From Hallerella sp963660435 (GTDB lineage: Bacteria > Fibrobacterota > Fibrobacteria > Fibrobacterales > Fibrobacteraceae): 64,000 bases of DNA. The stretch covers positions 124,001-188,000 of the forward strand of contig CAVKYI010000002.1 in NCBI GenBank assembly GCA_963660435.1, written 5' to 3'. Below are positions 40,894 through 50,168 of the stretch, piece after piece; the first letter of the stretch is position 1, and every line of letters begins with the position of its first letter. The notes below the pieces were generated by a model, which had not been told where the DNA came from, made no database searches, and was given only the letters and a program-made list of their open reading frames with translations. The position numbers were made by a program, and so were the translations under genes.

Positions 40894-43800
40894 TCATTTG
40901 CTCTTTTTACGGCGAACGCCCCATTTGTCGCGCATCTCTTCCTGCACCTTCTTCTGCTTGTAGCGAACAACCAGCTTGAACTCGACGATGTACACGCCCG
41001 AACCGACCAGGCGACCCGTATGGTCCTTGTAGTTCCAGTTGACAAATACCTTCTTGTCCGTAGTGAGGCAGTTTCTCCCCGCACCGAACGCCGCGCTGTT
41101 GCACGGGATGTTGAAAGTCGTATCCGTCACATACTGGCCCAGATTGTCGAAGTAGCTCACGCTGAAATTTACGAAGACATCGCCCGGATCGATGCTATCG
41201 AGAACCGCCGCATCGTAGTTTCCGTCCGCATCGAGCTTCGCTCCGTCGATAAGCTGGGGAACGAATCGTTCACCGAGAGAAATCAAGTGCCCGAGAGTTC
41301 CTTCGTCGCGAAGATCCGATGTCCGCGTCTTGTTTGGCACGTAGGAAATGGAAACCGAATTCAGCGTGCTGGTGATGTACTTTTCCGGATCATAGGAACC
41401 CATGTTGACAGATTCCACCAGCTTTCCGAGAAGCCCGCCGATGACCACCGGAGAGGCGTTTTCGACAGTCTTGTTGCCATAGAGGTCCGCGATGGAAGAC
41501 TTCGCTCCGCGCACGACCAGGAGAGAATCCCCGGGCACGATGCCGTCCGTCGATTCGCGAAGAACCAGGCGCACCGACTTGCCGTCTGCCGCCCAGAGCA
41601 TCCGGGAAGGCCGAAGGTCTATCGTATCGCTTCCGTGGATGTAGGCAAAGAGGTCGTTTCCGACAAGCGAAGAATAATCGACCGGTTCGGAGAACGAAAC
41701 CGTAAGCGTATCGCGGGAATCCCCGTAACGGAGCGAAGCCGCCGTGACGACCGGAGCCATCTTGTCGGCAATCGCAATCGTCTGGCCAGCGACAAAGGTA
41801 TTTCCAAAGATATCGTAATAGGTATAGAGCGTCGCCGCGGGAACATTCGAACCGATGCTCGTCAGACCCGAAGCGACATTGACGTTGCTTCTGACCACCC
41901 AGCCGACACTCTTTCCGTCCGCGGACAGGATCAGGTCGCGCGGCTGCGCCTGGAGCTCGATCAGAAGTCCACGCGAGCTATACCACGGGAACGAGAAGTA
42001 GAAGTTTTCGATATCTTCCGCAGTCACCTTTGACGAGAACCTGACCGCGATGGAATCGAGCGAGCCGTCACCGTCCGTATCGTAGTACTCAACCACTTCG
42101 GCAGCAGGATAGCGATCCGTCACTTTCACGGGAACCTGGCGTTCGTATTCCGAAGTCGCGATGTAGGAGAGATTGTGGAACGATGCCCCCGGGGCAAGCG
42201 TCACGAAATCCGTCCGACCGTTCAGTCCCAGGGAATCGCCAACCAGGATGACGAGGTTTTTCGTCGGCAGGTAAATCTTGACCGCATCCAGGTCAAAGCC
42301 CATCGCGTTCAGCCACACGACCATCTCGGGGCTGTTCAGGTCCGCAGGGATGACATCGATATTGAATTCTACAAAGAGCGAATCTCTTCCCGTCTTGTTG
42401 CGAATCGCATAAGCCTGCTTGATGACGTGGGATCCGAGAAGAAGAAGGTTCGTGCTGCGGTTGTAATTCGCACCGGTTTCGTCATTCGTATAGGTTACGA
42501 TAACCTTTGCGTTGTCAGGGAACCTCTCCCCGGAAAGTCCCAGTTCCGCCGCGCTCGCATAGATTCTCGACCCCGATACCGTAATCGCCCCGGAAAGCGA
42601 AAGCGTATCGCCGTTTACGACCACGGCAAGCCCCGTTGCCGAAAAGCCGGCGGGAATCGTATCCGAAAGAATCACTTCCAGGGAATCCAGAAGACCGTCA
42701 TCGTCCGCGTCCTGGATGTAGGCGATTTCCGCCTTCGGAATCGGATCATAGAAATTGATGCCGTCAAATATGATCAGGTGTCCATCCTTGTCGGTAATGT
42801 AGATGCTCCCCACAAGAACCGTCGTATCCGCCGTCACCCAGAAAGACTGGTCATTTCCGGTAACGCCGATGGAAACGTTCGGGGCAGGCGCATCCGTATT
42901 GGAAGGATCCTTGAAGACTAGCCCCGCGGAACCGGAGATGTAGAGAGAGTCAGCATCGCCAAAGTAATCGCGAATCTTGTCCGCATCGAGAGTAATCTCG
43001 ATTACATCGCCGACGCTGACCGTTTCCCGACCGTTTGCGGGAATCGTATCGGAACCGTAGCTCGGCAAATCCGTCGATTGGGAGCCGCCGCCCGTCACGT
43101 AGGTATTTCCGTTGATGATGACCGTTCCGGAAACGGATGAATCCGCGGGAATCGGTATCAGCTTGGAACCGCCGATGACGAGAGTGTCGCCCTTGTCGCG
43201 CTTGTCGTTTGTCGGATAGAGATCCGAGCCGTCCTGATTTTCCGAACCCTCCTCGTCAAAGCCTTCATAGACCGTGGAGTCCGTGACCCAGGGCGGAATC
43301 CATTCATCGCCGCCGCCCTTCACCGAGCTAGAGGACATAGCGGTACCGCTCGAAGATCCCGGATTTTCTCCGTCTGCGGAACTCGAATTTCCGCCACCAC
43401 CGCCATTCGAAGAACTCGAACCCGAGCCTTCCGATCCGGAGGAAGTCCCCGCGCCACTCGACAAGCCCGGAACATCGCCGCCCGAAGAACTCGAAGAGTT
43501 TCCGCCGCCACCGCCATTCGAAGAACTCGAGTTGTTGCCTGCCTGGCTGGAAGAACTGAGTCCGAGACTTCCCGAACTTGAAGACTTGGAGCCCGAACCG
43601 CCGATTGAACTCGAAGACTTGGCGGAACTCGAAGATTCGTGGAAAATGTTCGCGCTGGACGAGCTACGGGAATTCGAGGAAATCAGCGTGCCCGGATTCG
43701 TCGTCGCCGAGTTGCGGTTGGAACCCGCTCCGGCAATCGGCGCCAGGTCGTCGAGATAGTTGTCGATCCACTGGACATGCAGAAGGATGTTGTTGTCGAT

Positions 43801-44886
43801 GAGCTTGTTCGGGTTCGACGTATAGTCGAGGAACACCAGATGCCCGGAGTTCGACGCGACAAAGATATGTCCCTTGTGGTCGGCGGTTCCCTGGTCCAGA
43901 AGCCAGCGGATTTCCGTGGAACCTTTTATCGCATAGTTGTAGGTTTCCGCTCCGTTCGAAGAATAGCTACCGGTCATCAGGCTGTCGGGAAACATGTACT
44001 TTCGCAAATCGACGTCGGCAATCACCTTGCGCGTTTTCGGGTCTATCTGCACAATGTGGGAATCGCCAAACAGGAGAATCGTGTTCGAATATTCGTCAAA
44101 GCTCGCTCCGTGGGCGCCTTTCAGCGAATCGATCAGCGTCTTGGTCTTTAGCCCGGTAATGTTTTGTGCCGGACAAGGCTTCGTATTGACATTGCAAACC
44201 GTATCCGTGATGATTCCAAACTGGGCGTTGTTGGACGAATAACGGGAAATCGTTCCCAGGTTGCTCGAACGGGTATAGAAAGCCTGGCCGGAATTGTCCC
44301 AGAGAAGCGTCGTGATATTCGAAACGGAACCCGTGACATTCACCCGGCGAATCAGGCTCAGGCGATCCGATGTCGTCGAATCCGTTTTGTAAAGAATCAG
44401 GTTCCCCGGAATTCCCGCCGACCAGAGGACCGAATTGTCCGGATTCATCATCAAGTGGAACGTCGAAGCGCTATATCCCGAAGAAACGGTTTTCGCGATG
44501 CATTTCGACGAAAGCGTATCCGTCGCGTTCATCTTGACTTTGTAGATCTCGTTGTAATCCTGCCCGGCGACAAGAAGGTCTCCGTCCGGATGGTGGACGA
44601 TACCGTCCGCACCGCGCGTCCTGCAAAGCAGTCTCTTGTTCGAGAGCTTGAGGTAACCGTTGCCGTCATAGTAATAGTCGAGAGCCTTGGCGCTCTGCTG
44701 CACGGAATAGCGCGTGTAATAGACGGTTTCCTTTGTACTCGCCGAAGGATACAAGTCGCCCACCTGCTGGATCCAGACGCCTGTCGCAGGGTTGTAGGGC
44801 GTATTGATTGCCGGTTCCGCATAGACGGATGCAGAAAGGAGCGGGGCAAGTCCCAAGGCGAAAACTATCCGTTTGATCTTTTTCAT
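40894..44886 (-). CDS. Giant secreted surface protein, propeller plus Ser/Gly linker plus repeat domains
   Basis: A 1330-residue exported protein. The signal peptide (KKIKRIVFALGLAPLLSASVYA) is followed by a propeller-like region (about 25-385), a Ser/Gly/Asn-rich linker (about 390-525) and then several beta domains, including DADDDGLLDSLEV and DTDGDGSLDSIAV units (Asp-rich, calcium-binding-like). A C-terminal domain GRLVGSGVYIVEFKLVVRY resembles FlgD-Ig/type-9-like sorting folds and ends in a basic tail. The C-terminal domain recurs in the next gene. GGAGGA lies before the ATG. Probably a cell-surface or adhesion protein; no enzyme motif seen. Confidence 0.85.
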   Translation of the reverse strand: MKKIKRIVFALGLAPLLSASVYAEPAINTPYNPATGVWIQQVGDLYPSASTKETVYYTRYSVQQSAKALDYYYDGNGYLKLSNKRLLCRTRGADGIVHHPDGDLLVAGQDYNEIYKVKMNATDTLSSKCIAKTVSSGYSASTFHLMMNPDNSVLWSAGIPGNLILYKTDSTTSDRLSLIRRVNVTGSVSNITTLLWDNSGQAFYTRSSNLGTISRYSSNNAQFGIITDTVCNVNTKPCPAQNITGLKTKTLIDSLKGAHGASFDEYSNTILLFGDSHIVQIDPKTRKVIADVDLRKYMFPDSLMTGSYSSNGAETYNYAIKGSTEIRWLLDQGTADHKGHIFVASNSGHLVFLDYTSNPNKLIDNNILLHVQWIDNYLDDLAPIAGAGSNRNSATTNPGTLISSNSRSSSSANIFHESSSSAKSSSSIGGSGSKSSSSGSLGLSSSSQAGNNSSSSNGGGGGNSSSSSGGDVPGLSSGAGTSSGSEGSGSSSSNGGGGGNSSSADGENPGSSSGTAMSSSSVKGGGDEWIPPWVTDSTVYEGFDEEGSENQDGSDLYPTNDKRDKGDTLVIGGSKLIPIPADSSVSGTVIINGNTYVTGGGSQSTDLPSYGSDTIPANGRETVSVGDVIEITLDADKIRDYFGDADSLYISGSAGLVFKDPSNTDAPAPNVSIGVTGNDQSFWVTADTTVLVGSIYITDKDGHLIIFDGINFYDPIPKAEIAYIQDADDDGLLDSLEVILSDTIPAGFSATGLAVVVNGDTLSLSGAITVSGSRIYASAAELGLSGERFPDNAKVIVTYTNDETGANYNRSTNLLLLGSHVIKQAYAIRNKTGRDSLFVEFNIDVIPADLNSPEMVVWLNAMGFDLDAVKIYLPTKNLVILVGDSLGLNGRTDFVTLAPGASFHNLSYIATSEYERQVPVKVTDRYPAAEVVEYYDTDGDGSLDSIAVRFSSKVTAEDIENFYFSFPWYSSRGLLIELQAQPRDLILSADGKSVGWVVRSNVNVASGLTSIGSNVPAATLYTYYDIFGNTFVAGQTIAIADKMAPVVTAASLRYGDSRDTLTVSFSEPVDYSSLVGNDLFAYIHGSDTIDLRPSRMLWAADGKSVRLVLRESTDGIVPGDSLLVVRGAKSSIADLYGNKTVENASPVVIGGLLGKLVESVNMGSYDPEKYITSTLNSVSISYVPNKTRTSDLRDEGTLGHLISLGERFVPQLIDGAKLDADGNYDAAVLDSIDPGDVFVNFSVSYFDNLGQYVTDTTFNIPCNSAAFGAGRNCLTTDKKVFVNWNYKDHTGRLVGSGVYIVEFKLVVRYKQKKVQEEMRDKWGVRRKKSK
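43300..43720 (-). repeat. Ser/Gly linker-coding repeats within the giant gene
   Basis: The DNA coding residues about 390-525 is internally repetitive: a block coding NSSSSNGGGGGNSSSS-like peptide appears twice, near 43385-43425 and 43497-43535, in nearly identical bases. Such tracts expand or contract easily and can vary in length between strains. Confidence 0.8.
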
Positions 44887-44904
44887 AGCGTTATCCTCCT
44901 CCGG

Positions 44905-47583
44905 TTAGTCGCCAAGCGCAAGGCTTGCCTTGCCGCCGCGGACTCCCCATTTGAAGATTTTATCATAATTATAGGAATGCTTCTGCCCATACACTTTCAG
45001 GTGGAACTGGACAAGATAGGCACCTACGCCGACCTTCCGCCCCGAAGCGGACCGCATGTTCCAGCGCAGGTAGAGCCTTTTGGCGTTTTCAAGGCAGTTT
45101 CCGGCAAAATCGGGATCGTCGCACCGAATCTTTCCATGTCCGCCGGCGACAAAGTTTCCCAGATTCGTATAGACGTCCATCGACCAGTGCAGACCAATCT
45201 TCTCCAGGTCAAGGCTTTCGCCCGTCGAATCGTCAAAGATCGTCGCAAAGGCGATATCGAGCATCACGCCCAGCGAGCCATCCATCTCCTTTTCCGACGA
45301 AGTTCCCTTCGGGAGCAGACGCTCGGTAAAGGCAGGCCCATCGACAGAAAGGTCCGCACGATCCACGCCAGCGATCGAAGCGGTTTCCATCACGACGCGC
45401 GGATCGCCCTCGATCCCTTCCAGGCGGGAATTGTTCCCGACGACATTTCCCCGAATGTCCGAAACCGCCGAAGCGACAATGAACAGGGAATCGTTCGGAT
45501 TCGCGCGTGAAAGGAGCTTTTCGCCCGGTGCGACAGAAAGGCGCACTTCCGTCCGGTCATCGTTCCAGTCCGCATGGGAAAAGTCGAAAAATACGGTGTC
45601 ACCGCCGATGACAAACCCGAGAAAATTCGAATTCGAAATCTTTCCCACGTCGATGGATTCGGAAAATTTCACGGTCAGGCGATCCGCCTTGCGATTGCTC
45701 TTCGATTCCGGAGAAAGGAACGTAGATGAAATCACGGGGGGGATCCTGTCGTTCATGTCGAGATACTGGAAAGTGGAAACGGTATCCCCGTTTACGATGG
45801 AAATATTTTCAAGAGCGGCATATCCATAGCTCCTGGAATCGTCGATGGAAGTCAAGCCTTTTTGAACCTTGGCCTGTTCGGATTCGGAAAGCTTGTAGGA
45901 GAGCGTCTTGCCATCCTTGGAAATCGCCAGGTCCTTGGACGACGGCGAAATAATCAGTTCGTTCCCGGCGGAATCCTTCCAGAAGAACTGGAGCCGCATG
46001 TTTTCGAGATCCTCTTCGGTAATCGGGTTTTCAAATCCCACGGTCACCGAATCCATCCGCCCGTCCGCATCGGAATCGAAAAATCCGTTGTTCTCGTTCG
46101 AAAGATAGACCCGTCCCGCACTTGCGACTTTTGCCGGCAAGTTGAAAGTCGCGAAATTTCCGTCGGCGGTCACAAGTCCCAGATCGCCAAGCCCCGATAC
46201 GACGGAAAGGGAGTCTCCGACATTCACCGTTCCCGGCTCGGTCGTCACCGTCCACCGCTTGCCATTTTTCGAAACGGCTTCGATTCGAATCTTGTCGCCG
46301 TTCGAAAGCCGAAGCACGGAGCCCGCAGAAAACGCGGTATCCAGGGACTTGTTAAAATCGAGAACGAGCGTATCGCGCGCACCGGAAACGCCCGCGATAA
46401 GGGTCGCCTTGAGAATGGCAGGGCCTATCCGGTCCTGAAGCGCGGTAGAAAGCGCAGCCGTCGAGCCGCTCAGTTTCGACGTCACGAAAACTTCGAGTTT
46501 CCCGTCGCCATTAGTCTCGGAAAGCGAAGTCTTCACATCCAGAAGTTCCATCACCCCGCCATCCGGACTGCGCCTGTATTCGCCCGAAAATTCCTTTCGG
46601 GAAGCGCCATTCGGGAAAACGTAAAAGATGCTGTCCCACGAAACGGAATCCGTTCTGCCCGAAAAATACGCAATGACACTGTCGCCCTTGCCATCGCCGT
46701 CCGCGTCGTAGATAAAGGCGCTATCGAGTGTCGGCAGGTACGGATTTTCAAACGCGAACGCTCCCGGAAATCTTTCCTCGACAAAAAACGTGGAATCCGA
46801 AGGATTGACAAGCCCCTTGGCGATAAATGTCGCACCGGAAGCGGCTCCCGTCGAGCGAACCGAGAAACTCCCGACGCCTTCTTCCAGAACGACCTTGTCT
46901 GTCGAATCTCCGGCAAGTGTCGCGAACTTCAGGTTTTCCGCCCCGCGAACCGGATCCAGATAAAAAGCCCGATTGTTAATCGTCGTATCCGTCTTTCCGG
47001 CACTCGGGCCGACAGGGATCACCGCACGAACGGTCACCGTCATCGACGAATCGACCGGAAGCGAAAGCCTTGTCGTCGAATCGATGACGATCGTATCGCC
47101 ACGGTCATTCACGTAGGAATATTCCAGGCGCGGAACGTAAAAAGTATAATAGCGGAACACGACAGGCGTCGCATTCTCGTTCAGTTGCATCCCGAGCGGT
47201 AGATTTTCAACCGGGAAGCTCGAAGAGACCTTGGCATAGAAAAATCCCCGGACAGCGTCCGACGTGACCTTCGCCGTCGGATGCGAAAGTTCCGTCTTTG
47301 CGCATACGGTCTTTCCCGATGCGTAATCCTTTTCGCACGGGTTCAGCGTCAGGGAATCGCTTGGCGCGTAAATCAGGAATTCCGCGGACCGAATGGCCTT
47401 CGAAGTGTCCGCGATATTTTCGGATTCGGGAACAGTCCACAGATAGGCGACAAGCTTCGTATAGATCGAATAGTAGCCGCACTTCCCCGTTTCGGGGCAC
47501 GAATTTCCGAAAGCCATCGCCACCAGAAACAGCGCGATACCGGGAACCCGTACAGGCAACAAACCGATCATTCGATAGAACAT
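44905..47583 (-). CDS. Giant secreted surface protein, paralogue of the preceding C-terminal regions
   Basis: An 892-residue exported protein with an N-terminal signal peptide (GLLPVRVPGIALFLVAMAFG), two-Cys motif CPETGKCGYY, several beta domains and Asp-rich units (DADGDGKGDSVIAYF, DSDADGRMDSVTVGF) followed by SEPVD-like segments. Its C-terminal domain (GRKVGVGAYLVQFHLKVYG ... KWGVRGGK) parallels that of the 1330-residue neighbour, 18 bases downstream. No Ser/Gly linker or propeller. The start may be Met5 (47571); no clear ribosome site for either. Together the pair looks like a surface structural operon. Confidence 0.82.
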   Translation of the reverse strand: MFYRMIGLLPVRVPGIALFLVAMAFGNSCPETGKCGYYSIYTKLVAYLWTVPESENIADTSKAIRSAEFLIYAPSDSLTLNPCEKDYASGKTVCAKTELSHPTAKVTSDAVRGFFYAKVSSSFPVENLPLGMQLNENATPVVFRYYTFYVPRLEYSYVNDRGDTIVIDSTTRLSLPVDSSMTVTVRAVIPVGPSAGKTDTTINNRAFYLDPVRGAENLKFATLAGDSTDKVVLEEGVGSFSVRSTGAASGATFIAKGLVNPSDSTFFVEERFPGAFAFENPYLPTLDSAFIYDADGDGKGDSVIAYFSGRTDSVSWDSIFYVFPNGASRKEFSGEYRRSPDGGVMELLDVKTSLSETNGDGKLEVFVTSKLSGSTAALSTALQDRIGPAILKATLIAGVSGARDTLVLDFNKSLDTAFSAGSVLRLSNGDKIRIEAVSKNGKRWTVTTEPGTVNVGDSLSVVSGLGDLGLVTADGNFATFNLPAKVASAGRVYLSNENNGFFDSDADGRMDSVTVGFENPITEEDLENMRLQFFWKDSAGNELIISPSSKDLAISKDGKTLSYKLSESEQAKVQKGLTSIDDSRSYGYAALENISIVNGDTVSTFQYLDMNDRIPPVISSTFLSPESKSNRKADRLTVKFSESIDVGKISNSNFLGFVIGGDTVFFDFSHADWNDDRTEVRLSVAPGEKLLSRANPNDSLFIVASAVSDIRGNVVGNNSRLEGIEGDPRVVMETASIAGVDRADLSVDGPAFTERLLPKGTSSEKEMDGSLGVMLDIAFATIFDDSTGESLDLEKIGLHWSMDVYTNLGNFVAGGHGKIRCDDPDFAGNCLENAKRLYLRWNMRSASGRKVGVGAYLVQFHLKVYGQKHSYNYDKIFKWGVRGGKASLALGD

Positions 47584-47705
47584 ACCAGCGTCTCACAGAA
47601 AAAGGATGGAACGATGACATTCCTAGCTAGAAAATTAACTTAATAATGACGAAAACGCTCGGATTTCGGCAATGTAAGATTTTTGCAATAGCGCAAATTG
47701 GAATA

Positions 47706-48848
47706 CTAGTCCGGCATCAGGTCGGCAACGATCGAATCCATCATCAGCCATCCGCGCCCCAAAAGATGCAAACGCGAACCGTCCCGTTCGACAAATCCGA
47801 GGCGCAACCAGCGATCAATCCTTTTTTCTGGAATTTTCGCCGATTCTTCCGATTCCAGGGACTGCAAGTCGAGACCTTCCCGCGTACGCAGGGAGAGCCA
47901 GATGCGTTCCTCGACACGTTCCTTCTTTCCGACAATGTCCCTTTCAAGACCGGAATCCGGGCATCCCTCCTCGACCCAGCGTTTCCAGGCGGCATAGCGG
48001 AGCGGAGCCGCCGACCGGACGCTCCCGTCGAAGCCGTGGGCAGAAGGACCTAGCCCGAAATATTCCCCGAGCCGCCAGTAGTTCCGATTGTGCAGGCCTT
48101 CCTCGCCGGGCCTTGCGAAATTCGACACTTCGTAGCGTTCGATTCCAAAATCCCCCAGAATGCGCGATCCCGCTTCGTACATTTCGGGATAGAGCGCCTC
48201 GTCCAAGGCGAAAAGGCCTTTTCGCATTCGACTTTCGAGAACCGTTTTCGACCCGAGCGTAAGACCGTAAAAGCTCACATGCCCGATTCCCGACCGGGCA
48301 AGCTCCGAAACGTCATCCCGAAACCTGCCAAGGCTCTGCCCCGGAAGCCAGAACATGAGATCCGCCGAGGCGCGCGTTCCCGTCTTTCGGGAGAACTCGA
48401 CAAGCCTTGCGAGAGCTTCGCGGTTTTCCCTTGCCGATCCGCGCCGACCGATAGCCTGCAACAGGGAGTCGTCAAACGTCTGCAGCCCGAGACTGAAACG
48501 GTTTACGCCCAGCGAGAGCGCCCGTTCGAGAAATTCCGCGCTTGCCGAATCCGGGTTGCACTCGATGTTTACTTCCAGAAGCTTCGAAAAGTCCACGCCA
48601 AGGGATTCGAGCCCGCGGACAAGCCTCTCTAGTTCAAGGAGCGGAAGTTCGCTAGGCGTTCCGCCGCCAAGATAGGCCGTCGAAAAATCCGAGACGCCGA
48701 ATTTCCATTTCGAAAGCCGATGTTCCGCTTCGCGGAGAACCAGATCGACATATTCGGAAAAGAGCCGCCTAGAACCAGGAAGCGTCGCAAAGTCGCAGTA
48801 GCCACATATTTTTTTGCAAAACGGAACGTGAACGTAGATTCCTTTCAT
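47706..48848 (-). CDS. hemW: HemW-like radical SAM protein (putative heme chaperone)
   Basis: A 380-residue radical SAM protein. CKKICGYC near residue 10 binds the 4Fe-4S cluster; YLGGGTPSELP, NPDSASAEFLERALSLGVNRFSLGLQTFDD and the HNRNYW motif that marks HemW (rather than oxygen-independent coproporphyrinogen dehydrogenase HemN) are visible. It probably delivers heme to proteins. ATG at 48848 has TATATT eight bases upstream and no Shine-Dalgarno. Divergent from the small protein at 48867. Confidence 0.88.
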   Translation of the reverse strand: MKGIYVHVPFCKKICGYCDFATLPGSRRLFSEYVDLVLREAEHRLSKWKFGVSDFSTAYLGGGTPSELPLLELERLVRGLESLGVDFSKLLEVNIECNPDSASAEFLERALSLGVNRFSLGLQTFDDSLLQAIGRRGSARENREALARLVEFSRKTGTRASADLMFWLPGQSLGRFRDDVSELARSGIGHVSFYGLTLGSKTVLESRMRKGLFALDEALYPEMYEAGSRILGDFGIERYEVSNFARPGEEGLHNRNYWRLGEYFGLGPSAHGFDGSVRSAAPLRYAAWKRWVEEGCPDSGLERDIVGKKERVEERIWLSLRTREGLDLQSLESEESAKIPEKRIDRWLRLGFVERDGSRLHLLGRGWLMMDSIVADLMPD

Positions 48849-48856
48849 CAAATCCG

Positions 48857-48862
48857 AATATA
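48857..48862 (-). promoter_or_regulatory. Probable -10 box (TATATT) of hemW
   Basis: TATATT on the minus strand ends eight bases before the hemW ATG. The same AT-rich stretch reads TATATT on the plus strand at 48861-48866, just before the small ORF. Confidence 0.5.
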
Positions 48863-48866
48863 TATT

Positions 48867-49046
48867 ATGCGCGTGAGAAAGTGGTTTCACATCAAGTCGC
48901 TTTTCAAAAAAAGGATGCCATCCGTCCTGTTCTTTGTCCTTGCGGGAACAATCCTCATCCTTGCGTCCGTACTTCTCTTCGGACCTTCGTACAAAGACAT
49001 TTTCCTTGCCCTGATGCTGTGGAGTCTCCCTCTTTTTTTACATTGA
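48867..49046 (+). CDS. Small membrane protein, uncertain
   Basis: A 59-residue frame with a basic N-terminus (MRVRKWFHIKSLFKKR) and two hydrophobic segments (PSVLFFVLAGTILILASVLLFG; IFLALMLWSLPLFLH). It sits between divergent hemW and the cyclase, and its last codons form the TACATT box of the cyclase gene. It could be an accessory of the membrane cyclase, or not be translated. No Shine-Dalgarno. Confidence 0.5.
   Translation: MRVRKWFHIKSLFKKRMPSVLFFVLAGTILILASVLLFGPSYKDIFLALMLWSLPLFLH
49039..49044 (+). promoter_or_regulatory. Probable -10 box (TACATT) of the cyclase gene
   Basis: TACATT lies within the final codons of the small ORF and ends eight bases before the ATG at 49053. Confidence 0.45.
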
Positions 49047-49052
49047 CGCCCG

Positions 49053-50159
49053 ATGTCGCTCTTTAGCTCAAGACTCCAAAAGAGAAAGATAAAGTCCATC
49101 GCGTTCTACGTCGCAAGCTGGATTTTTTTCAGTCTCCTGTTTTTCTTTTTCCATTTCTACGGTTCCCCGGAATCATCCGATCCGATTCTCTACCTGACCG
49201 CATTCCAGTTCGCCATCCTGACCGGACTTTCCCATGGGCTTTACGATGTGATAATTTTGAGAGACGACCGCGATCCGCGCCCGATTTTCGCAGCGATGCT
49301 CATCCGGTTCGGCTACTTTACCGCGACGGTCTTCATCGATATGGCGATTTGCGTTCTGGTCCTCAACTGGTATGAAAGCGGTTCCTTCATCGACGAGCGC
49401 GGACTGGAACGCCTGCAACGGGCTTTTCGAGAGCCGGCGGTCCAGGCTTTCGCCATCTACGGGATCCTGTCGGGATTCTTCATCACTTTCATCCGTTCCG
49501 TAAACAAGAAGTTCGGAGCGAACGTCTTCGTCAACACGCTCCTCGGAAAGACCCAGGATCCGAAAGAAGTCGAGCTGATTTTCATGTTCGTCGATTTGCG
49601 AAATTCCACGCGGCTCGCCGAAGAAATGGGACATGTCAAATACAGCCGTTTCATGAAGGAATACTACAGACTGCTTTCCAACTGCTGCGAAGAAAACGAT
49701 GGGGACATCTACCAGATAGCCGGAGACGGCGTATTTCTCACATGGCCGCTTTCCGCCGCGCGCAAGAGAGCGAAGCCCGTCCTGTGCTTCGAGGACCTCA
49801 AGCGGTGCTTTTTCCGCACGCGCAAGAGATTCCTTGCGGAATTCGGGCATTATCCGACATTCAAGGCCGCCGCGCACTGGGGAAAGGTCATCATGACCGA
49901 AGTCGGAAACTTTCGAAGCGAAATCGCCTACCACGGAGACGCCATCAACACGACATCCCGCCTGCAGGATCTATGCAGCCGCCTAGGCGAAGAATTCCTT
50001 GTTTCGAGAGAACTTCTGCAAGAACTTCCAAATCTCGGGAAGTACAGTCCGCTTCCCAAGGGGCCTTTCGAGCTCAAGGGGAAAAGCAGCGAAACCTTTA
50101 TCTATGCGCTGCATTTCGAGGACGAGGAAACTCCCCGGGAAAAAATCCAGAACAGGTAG
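49053..50159 (+). CDS. Membrane-anchored class III adenylate/guanylate cyclase
   Basis: A 368-residue protein with about four N-terminal transmembrane helices (residues 15-155) and a C-terminal class III nucleotide cyclase domain. FVDLRNSTRLAEEMG near 175 and YQIAGDGVFLTWP near 215 give the two metal-binding Asp residues, and AINTTSRLQDL gives the Asn and Arg of the transition-state site. The ATP or GTP choice cannot be told by eye. Signal-responsive production of a cyclic nucleotide at the membrane is likely. The AIRS-ThiN gene follows after nine bases. Confidence 0.88.
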   Translation: MSLFSSRLQKRKIKSIAFYVASWIFFSLLFFFFHFYGSPESSDPILYLTAFQFAILTGLSHGLYDVIILRDDRDPRPIFAAMLIRFGYFTATVFIDMAICVLVLNWYESGSFIDERGLERLQRAFREPAVQAFAIYGILSGFFITFIRSVNKKFGANVFVNTLLGKTQDPKEVELIFMFVDLRNSTRLAEEMGHVKYSRFMKEYYRLLSNCCEENDGDIYQIAGDGVFLTWPLSAARKRAKPVLCFEDLKRCFFRTRKRFLAEFGHYPTFKAAAHWGKVIMTEVGNFRSEIAYHGDAINTTSRLQDLCSRLGEEFLVSRELLQELPNLGKYSPLPKGPFELKGKSSETFIYALHFEDEETPREKIQNR

Positions 50160-50168
50160 GAAAAAACG

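Noticed and set aside
43274..43759. 161-codon plus-strand frame rich in Pro/Glu opposite the giant gene
   Set aside because: It is the complement of the Ser/Gly linker repeats; the repetitive peptide is a by-product.
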